Below are positions 1 through 4,133 of a stretch of 6,226 nt of DNA, piece after piece (position 1 is the stretch's first letter; the number at the start of each line of letters is the position of its first letter). The stretch is from Rhodospirillales bacterium RIFCSPLOWO2_12_FULL_67_15. Its GTDB lineage: Bacteria > Pseudomonadota > Alphaproteobacteria > Rhodospirillales > 2-12-FULL-67-15. The stretch covers positions 1 through 6,226 of the forward strand of contig MIAC01000114.1 in NCBI GenBank assembly GCA_001830475.1, given 5' to 3'. The position numbers and the translations under genes were made by a program. Under the pieces are notes generated by a model, which was given only the letters and a program-made list of their open reading frames with translations, was not told the origin of the DNA and ran no database searches.

Positions 1-293
1 CCTTCGCGCTGGGCGTTCACAATGCTGAGATTGAGCAGCACGGTGTCGAGGTCGACGCCGAAACCACGCGCGCCGAATTTTTTCGCCGCAGTAATCACCA
101 TGCGGCCATCGCCCGAGCCCAGATCAATGACGAAGTCCTTGGGCCCGACTTTCGCCAGCCTCAGCATCTCGTCGACCACGATCTGCGGCGTCGGCACGTA
201 GACCACGTCGCCGGCGCCTTCCTGCGCCCCCAATTGCAACGGCATCATCAGCGCCAATAACGCGCTTCCCGCTATCCGCTTCCAGCTTTTCAT
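1..293 (-). CDS. Exported FAM173-like SAM-methyltransferase-like protein, copy 1 (N-terminal 97 residues; 3' end outside window)
   Basis: Fifth and last visible gene of the leftward operon; the left edge cuts it after 97 codons. Starts ATG (293-291), 13 nt after the stop of the preceding paralogue, with a good Shine-Dalgarno GGAGA (299-303) 5 nt upstream. Residues 1-23 are a signal peptide: basic start (MKSWKR), hydrophobic ALLALMMPLQ, probable cleavage after LGA. The mature part opens with VVYVPTP (residues 30-36), then the SAM-binding motif I DLGSGDGR (57-64) and the acidic motif II GVDLD (79-83). These are hallmarks of class I methyltransferases, and the arrangement resembles FAM173 lysine methyltransferases. 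The visible part has no cysteine. The rest of the catalytic core and any C-terminal beta domain lie outside the window; I infer them from the paralogues. The substrate is unknown. Confidence 0.85.
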   Translation of the reverse strand, partial: MKSWKRIAGSALLALMMPLQLGAQEGAGDVVYVPTPQIVVDEMLRLAKVGPKDFVIDLGSGDGRMVITAAKKFGARGFGVDLDTVLLNLSIVNAQRE

Positions 294-298
294 CAATG

Positions 299-303
299 TC
301 TCC
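299..303 (-). promoter_or_regulatory. Ribosome binding site of methyltransferase copy 1
   Basis: GGAGA 5 nt upstream of the ATG at 293, in the 13-nt gap after the preceding stop. It fixes the start of the truncated gene and shows that this copy can start translation independently, unlike copies 3 and 4, which abut their upstream neighbours and lack a clear site. Confidence 0.6.
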
Positions 304-306
304 AGT

Positions 307-1221
307 TCATTTCGTTATGGACTCCTGGTCGATACGCATCATGCCGCGCTCGACGCGCGTTGCTTCCCAAGCCAGCGTTGCGTTATTGCCGCCGCCGCTG
401 ATCCTGGCACGACCGACGATCCGGTCGCCCTCGACGCGGCCGCTGAATTCGTGCGTAACCTTCTGCCCGAAAAACTCGCGTACCAGGTCGAGCGTGATCA
501 GATCGCCGCGCAGCCTGGCACCGCGGCTGGTTGCACCGCCGCCCTCGACCAGCACTTCGTCACTCAGTTCCTGGAACGTCTGGTCGATTCTGGCTTCATA
601 GAGGCGCGTCGCGCCGCCGACCGGCAGGCGCCATTGCCATTTCCCGGCGACGTTGGCCGGCACGTACCACAGATAGATCTGGCTCACCGGCCGTCCGTAC
701 GACTTGTTCGGTACCGCGACCTCGCGGTGCAGATCAGGCTTCCATCCGCCCATGTCGAAGTCATGCGACACGACCCGCGCGCCAGGCCGCATCTGGCCCA
801 GGATGCGCGGGCGCAGCTGCAGATTGATGTTCGGAAGCAGATACATGGTAAGCACGGTGGTCTTGCTGATATCGGCGTTGAACAGACTGCCCTCCACGAA
901 CCTGACCTGACCGGCGACGCCCTGGCGCTTGGCCGCCTCGTTCGCCATGTACACCAGGTTGGCGTCGAGCTCGACCCCCATGCCGCGCGCGCCGCTCTTT
1001 TTCGCGGCTTCGATCACGATGCGGCCGTCGCCGGAGCCGAGATCGATCAGATAATCGTCGGCCGTGACGAGCGCCATCTCGAGCATGGCGGCGACGACGT
1101 TCGACGGCGTCGAGACGTACGGTACATCGGCCGCCTGCTGGGCCAGCGCGACGCGCCACGGCGGCAGCACGCAAAGCGCCAACAGGAAAAACAGCCATCC
1201 GGTTCTGTGCGCACGCATCAT
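307..1221 (-). CDS. Exported FAM173-like SAM-methyltransferase-like protein, copy 2
   Basis: 304 residues from the ATG at 1221 (a second ATG follows at 1218). A longer reading from TTG at 1248 is possible but would put nine extra residues before a good signal peptide. Residues 1-27 are that signal peptide: MMRAHR, then WLFFLLALCVL, cleavage after ALA. Next come DVPYVSTP (32-39), motif I DLGSGDGR (60-67), motif II GVELD with Glu for Asp (82-86), SLFNADIS (112-119), TMYLLPNINLQLRP (125-138) and VVSHDFDMGGWKPD (150-163). From about residue 193 a beta-rich domain runs to about 290, with GKWQWRLPVGG, ARLRGD, HEFSGRVEGD and LAWEATR. Copy 2 is the most divergent copy: Ser replaces Asp/Asn before the LF of the post-II motif, and Ser replaces Pro in PTP. 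The mature chain has no cysteine. The stop of copy 3 is 10 nt upstream and there is no strong RBS. Function beyond SAM-fold is inferred; the substrate is unknown. Confidence 0.88.
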   Translation of the reverse strand: MMRAHRTGWLFFLLALCVLPPWRVALAQQAADVPYVSTPSNVVAAMLEMALVTADDYLIDLGSGDGRIVIEAAKKSGARGMGVELDANLVYMANEAAKRQGVAGQVRFVEGSLFNADISKTTVLTMYLLPNINLQLRPRILGQMRPGARVVSHDFDMGGWKPDLHREVAVPNKSYGRPVSQIYLWYVPANVAGKWQWRLPVGGATRLYEARIDQTFQELSDEVLVEGGGATSRGARLRGDLITLDLVREFFGQKVTHEFSGRVEGDRIVGRARISGGGNNATLAWEATRVERGMMRIDQESITK

Positions 1222-1231
1222 GGGGTCGTGC

Positions 1232-2083
1232 TCACGATGCAGACGCAATCCGGTTCGCGCGCCATTTGATCTGGCGCTGGTCGCTGCCGACGCCGCGCCG
1301 GATCACGCCTTCGATCGCGTCGCCCGCAACCCGGCCGTCGAAATAGAGGTTGGTCTCGACCGGCCCCGAATCGTCAACGACCACAAAGCTGATGTGGTCG
1401 CCGGACAATCTGGCATTCCACAGGCTGGCGATCTTCTTGTCGTAGCGCACCAGGCCGTCGATTTCCTGGAACTTCTGCCTGATCTCGATTTCGTAGCCGC
1501 GTTCGCCGGCCGGCAGCGCAATACTGGCGCGCCAGCGGCCGTCGACCCGCGCCGGCACGATCCACAGGAACACATTCTTGCGCACGGTGGACTTCTGATC
1601 CGGCCGCCAGTCTTCCAGGTCGAAATCGTGCGACACGATGCGCGTGCCGGGCTTGAGCTCCTTCAGGAGCCGCGGCCGCAGCTTGATATTGACCGACGGC
1701 AGCAGGTACATCGTCACTACCGACGCCCGGCTGATGTCGAACTTGAACAAATCCTGCCGCTGGAACGCGATGCGGTCGGACACGCCGGCGAGCTGCGCGC
1801 CGTAAACGCTCTCCTCGATGCGGTCGGGATCGAGGTCGACGCCGATGCCGCGCGCACCGAATTTTTCTGCCGCAGCGATCAGAATGCGGCCGTCGCCGGA
1901 GCCGAGGTCAATCACGAAATCGGCGGGCCCGACGTTGGCAAGCCGCAGCATCTCCTCGACCACCACCGGCGGCGTCGGCACAAACGGTACGTCGTAGCCG
2001 GACTGGGCATGCGCCGGAAATGGCGCAAACCAGCACGCAGCCACCCAGACGCATGCGCTCCACAATGAACTAAAGCGGGCCAT
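1232..2083 (-). CDS. Exported FAM173-like SAM-methyltransferase-like protein, copy 3 (short-loop form)
   Basis: 283 residues, the shortest complete copy. Its ATG directly abuts the TAG of copy 4 with no spacer and no clear Shine-Dalgarno, so translation probably depends on re-initiation. Residues 1-26 form a signal peptide with a probable SPase I site AHA|QSG. VAAC at 14-17 also fits a lipobox, so a lipoprotein is a less likely alternative. The core has DVPFVPTP (31-38), motif I DLGSGDGR (59-66), GVDLDPDRIEES (81-92), QDLFKFDIS (110-118), TMYLLP (124-129) and IVSHDFDLEDWRPD (149-162). It lacks the ~10-15-residue loop that other copies carry between WxPD and the [FL]WxVP strand (here VFLWIVPARV, 171-180). 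The C-terminal beta domain (about 182-278) keeps ARLSGDHISF and the FxGRVxGDxIxG signature. DLFxxDIS and WRPD are the best matches to FAM173 enzymes. The mature chain has no cysteine. Confidence 0.9.
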   Translation of the reverse strand: MARFSSLWSACVWVAACWFAPFPAHAQSGYDVPFVPTPPVVVEEMLRLANVGPADFVIDLGSGDGRILIAAAEKFGARGIGVDLDPDRIEESVYGAQLAGVSDRIAFQRQDLFKFDISRASVVTMYLLPSVNIKLRPRLLKELKPGTRIVSHDFDLEDWRPDQKSTVRKNVFLWIVPARVDGRWRASIALPAGERGYEIEIRQKFQEIDGLVRYDKKIASLWNARLSGDHISFVVVDDSGPVETNLYFDGRVAGDAIEGVIRRGVGSDQRQIKWRANRIASAS

Positions 2084-3052
2084 CTACTGCATCTGCTGCA
2101 TCCGCTGCAATTCGAGCGGATCCGGCTTTTTCAGCGCCGCATGCGCGGGCGCGCCGGGTTCGGTGCGCGTCGCATCCCATTCGAGCTGGCGCTGGACTGT
2201 CGCGCCGGTGACTCGCACCGTGCCCGCGATGCCGTGATCGCCAATCCGTCCCGTAAACTCATAGCGCGCGGCCCTACGCGGATCATTCAAGATAAAACTG
2301 ATGTTGACGCCGCTCAGGCGTGCGTTTTCAAGCGTCCACGCAACGCCGTCAACCATCACGCTGCCGGTAACGGTCTGGAAGTTCTGCGACACCACCAGCT
2401 CGAAATCTGCAGGCTTGCCCGCGACCGGCAGCCGCCAGCGCCATTTGCCCGCCGCATTCCCCGGCACCACCCAGAAAAACACCTTGCTCGTCTTATCGCG
2501 CCCGACCGGCTTGTCGGGCGCATCAAGCACCATTTGCTGGTCGGGCGGCCAGTCCCCCATGTTGTAGTCGTGAGACACGACGCGCGTGCCGGGCTTGAGC
2601 GTTGCGAGCAGCTTGGGCCGCACCATCAGATTGACTTCCGGCAGCAGGTAGATGGTAACGACGCTTGCCGCGGTGAGGTCCGTGTCGTAAAGGTTCCGCT
2701 CGTAAAACACCGCCCGGTCCGCCACGCCGGCGCGCGCCGCGAGCCGGTTGGAAAGCTCGACGAGCCGCCGGTCGAGATCGACGCCGAAGCCGCGCGCGCC
2801 GTACTTTTTGGCGGCGGTGATGACCATGCGCCCGTCGCCCGAGCCCAGGTCGATCACATAATCGCCGGGACCGACGTGCGCGACCTGCAACATGCGATCG
2901 ACGACGTTCTGCGGCGTCTGCACGTACGGCGTATCGCCGAAATCATCCTGCGCAAGAGCGGTACCGGTTAGCAGCAGTGCGGACAGCAGCGCGCCGACCA
3001 CCCTCACCCCAAGCCGTCGCGGTGCGGCCGTAATGACGGAAACCAACGACAT
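2084..3052 (-). CDS. Exported FAM173-like SAM-methyltransferase-like protein, copy 4
   Basis: 322 residues from the ATG at 3052. A GTG ten codons upstream also opens the frame but lies inside copy 5. The chosen ATG is 1 nt after the TAG of copy 5, a typical coupled start, and no good Shine-Dalgarno is visible. The signal peptide is long (about 1-34): PRRLGVRVV, a hydrophobic GALLSALLLTG stretch, cleavage after ALA. The mature part has TPYVQTP (41-47), motif I DLGSGDGR (68-75), GVDLD (90-94), RNLYDTDLT (119-127), TIYLLPEVNLMVRP (133-146), VVSHDYNMGDWPPD (158-171), and a loop rich in charged residues (172-190) before FFWVVP. The beta domain covers about 201-296 (GKWRWRLPVAGK, ARLSGVNISF, YEFTGRIGD, LEWDATR). 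A ~26-residue tail rich in Ala, Pro and Gln ends in RMQQMQ. There is no cysteine anywhere in the protein. Activity is inferred from the fold; the substrate is unknown. Confidence 0.9.
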   Translation of the reverse strand: MSLVSVITAAPRRLGVRVVGALLSALLLTGTALAQDDFGDTPYVQTPQNVVDRMLQVAHVGPGDYVIDLGSGDGRMVITAAKKYGARGFGVDLDRRLVELSNRLAARAGVADRAVFYERNLYDTDLTAASVVTIYLLPEVNLMVRPKLLATLKPGTRVVSHDYNMGDWPPDQQMVLDAPDKPVGRDKTSKVFFWVVPGNAAGKWRWRLPVAGKPADFELVVSQNFQTVTGSVMVDGVAWTLENARLSGVNISFILNDPRRAARYEFTGRIGDHGIAGTVRVTGATVQRQLEWDATRTEPGAPAHAALKKPDPLELQRMQQMQ

Positions 3053-3053
3053 G

Positions 3054-3980
3054 CTAACGAGCCCACGCCACGAGCGTGGCACCCGCCGACTGGCCGGCTT
3101 TCACGCTGCGCGCGGCTTTCCATTCGAGCTGTCCCCGGGTGCGGCTGCCCGCAAGATTCACCGTGCCTTCAATGCCTTTGTCCATCACTCGCCCCGAAAA
3201 TTCATGCTTGAGCGGATTGCCGTTTACAACAACGCTGAAGCTGAAGCTGATCTGATCGCCGCGCAGCCTGGCGTCCTCCAGCTTGACGCTGCGGCCACCC
3301 ACGCGCACCGTGCCGGAGATCATCTGATACTTCTGCTGGAGTGCAAGCTCATACGCCAGCGGCTTGCCGCCGACCGCAAGTTGCCATTGCCACGAGCCGG
3401 AGACCCTGGCCGGCACGATCCAGAAATAAATCGAGCTGCTGCCGGGTGCGGTGCCGTACTTTTCCTTTACGTCCATCTCGGCGAACGCGTCGGGCTTCCA
3501 GTCGTCCATCGAAAAATCGTGCGACACAAGCCGCGTTCCCGGCTTCAGTTCGAGCAGCTTCGGCCGCAAGTCGAGGTTCACGCGCGGCAGCAGATACATG
3601 GTAATGACCGTGGCATCGCTCAAATCGGTTTCGAACAGATTACGCTGCTGGAATGTCACGCGGTCGCTGACGCCGGCCTTGGCCGCGTTCTCGATGCTCT
3701 CCTCGATGCGCACCGGGTTGAGATCGACGCCGAAACCGCGCGCGCCGCGTTGCTTCGCCGCGGTCACCACGATACGGCCATCGCCCGAGCCGAGGTCGAT
3801 CAGGTAATCCTGCGGACCGACCTTGGCGATCTCGAGCATGCGCTCGACCACTTCCTGCGGCGTCGGCACGTACGGCACGGTCGGTTCCGCGGCGCCGGCG
3901 GCAATGGTCACGCCCAGCACCATGGCGGCGCCCAGCATGGCGCGGCCCCAGCACCGGTGCAGCAATCTGAATCTGAACAT
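3054..3980 (-). CDS. Exported FAM173-like SAM-methyltransferase-like protein, copy 5 (first gene of the operon)
   Basis: 308 residues, first gene of the leftward five-gene run. The frame stays open to 4334, but the ATG at 3980 is chosen because it has the Shine-Dalgarno AAGGGAG 5 nt upstream and begins a signal peptide: MFRFRLLHRCWGR, then hydrophobic AMLGAAMVLGVTIAAG, cleavage near AGA|AEP. The mature part has TVPYVPTP (34-41), motif I DLGSGDGR (62-69), GVDLN (84-88), RNLFETDLS (113-121), TMYLLPRVNLDLRP (127-140), LVSHDFSMDDWKPD (151-164), and a loop (165-183) before YFWIVPARV. The beta domain is about 194-291 (GSWQWQLAVGGK, ARLRGDQISF, HEFSGRVMDKGIEG, LEWKAAR). Compared with the paralogues it is one residue short between RPKLL and ELKPGTR. 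The mature part has no cysteine. The order of motifs matches FAM173 lysine methyltransferases; the substrate is unknown. Confidence 0.92.
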   Translation of the reverse strand: MFRFRLLHRCWGRAMLGAAMVLGVTIAAGAAEPTVPYVPTPQEVVERMLEIAKVGPQDYLIDLGSGDGRIVVTAAKQRGARGFGVDLNPVRIEESIENAAKAGVSDRVTFQQRNLFETDLSDATVITMYLLPRVNLDLRPKLLELKPGTRLVSHDFSMDDWKPDAFAEMDVKEKYGTAPGSSSIYFWIVPARVSGSWQWQLAVGGKPLAYELALQQKYQMISGTVRVGGRSVKLEDARLRGDQISFSFSVVVNGNPLKHEFSGRVMDKGIEGTVNLAGSRTRGQLEWKAARSVKAGQSAGATLVAWAR

Positions 3981-3985
3981 AAACA

Positions 3986-3992
3986 CTCCCTT
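3986..3992 (-). promoter_or_regulatory. Ribosome binding site of methyltransferase copy 5
   Basis: AAGGGAG, 5 nt upstream of the ATG at 3980. It decides the start of a frame that would otherwise run far into the divergent gene, and it is the strongest Shine-Dalgarno of the methyltransferase operon, as expected for its first gene. Confidence 0.65.
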
Positions 3993-4014
3993 GGTCCTGG
4001 CCCGTCGGCGCAAT

Positions 4015-4046
4015 GCGCGCTTGCGTGCCTTGCAGCAAGCCCGCGC
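4015..4046 (-). other. Possible stem-loop in the 5' leader of the methyltransferase operon
   Basis: GCGCG plus CTTGC (4015-4024) pairs with GCAAG (4035-4039) and CGCGC (4042-4046). This gives ten base pairs with a 2-nt bulge and a 10-nt loop. It would form in the leader of the leftward transcript if that starts near 4103, about 35 nt upstream of the copy 5 start codon. In DNA this GC-rich such stems arise easily by chance. I see no riboswitch consensus and no U-run of an attenuator. Confidence 0.3.
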
Positions 4047-4109
4047 TCGCCTCACTGTCTGATCTCTGGTAAATTTGCGCGCTGACCGACAAGCACAAAA
4101 AGCGCCGTC

Positions 4110-4115
4110 ATTATA
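4110..4115 (-). promoter_or_regulatory. Candidate -10 element (TATAAT) for the leftward methyltransferase operon
   Basis: A perfect TATAAT reads leftwards in the 153-bp gap between the divergent genes, standing out in very GC-rich surroundings. No recognisable -35 hexamer lies 16-18 bp upstream; that position overlaps the start codon of the divergent membrane protein gene. Initiation near 4103 would give a leader of about 120 nt. On the plus strand the overlapping TATACC (4112-4117) could serve the rightward gene, giving a leader of only about 10 nt, which would suit its lack of a Shine-Dalgarno site. The two directions might then exclude one another. Confidence 0.4.
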
Positions 4116-4133
4116 CCCGACTGCCCCCAACGC

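Noticed and set aside
1222..1248. TTG start at 1248 for copy 2
   Set aside because: It adds nine charged residues before a normal signal peptide; ATG at 1221 or 1218 is better.
451..1269. Long plus-strand open frame antisense to copy 2 (similar ones at 1064-2068, 2141-2971 and 2892-4085)
   Set aside because: They mirror the methyltransferase genes in GC-rich DNA, resemble each other only because the sense genes are paralogous, are rich in Arg, His and Ala, and show no protein family motif or good start site.
2950..3052. Tat signal in copy 4 (PRRLGV), which would allow export with SAM already bound
   Set aside because: The twin arginine lacks the usual following hydrophobic pair and Lys, and the other copies have no twin arginine, so Sec export is the simpler reading.
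3053..3082. GTG start at 3082 for copy 4
   Set aside because: It would overlap the end of copy 5 by ten codons, adds nothing to the signal peptide, and the ATG at 3052 fits the coupled stop-start pattern of the operon.
1..3980. Recent DNA duplication within the array
   Set aside because: Conserved nucleotide blocks recur at each motif I, but the rest differs widely between copies, so these are old paralogues held by protein constraint rather than a fresh tandem repeat.
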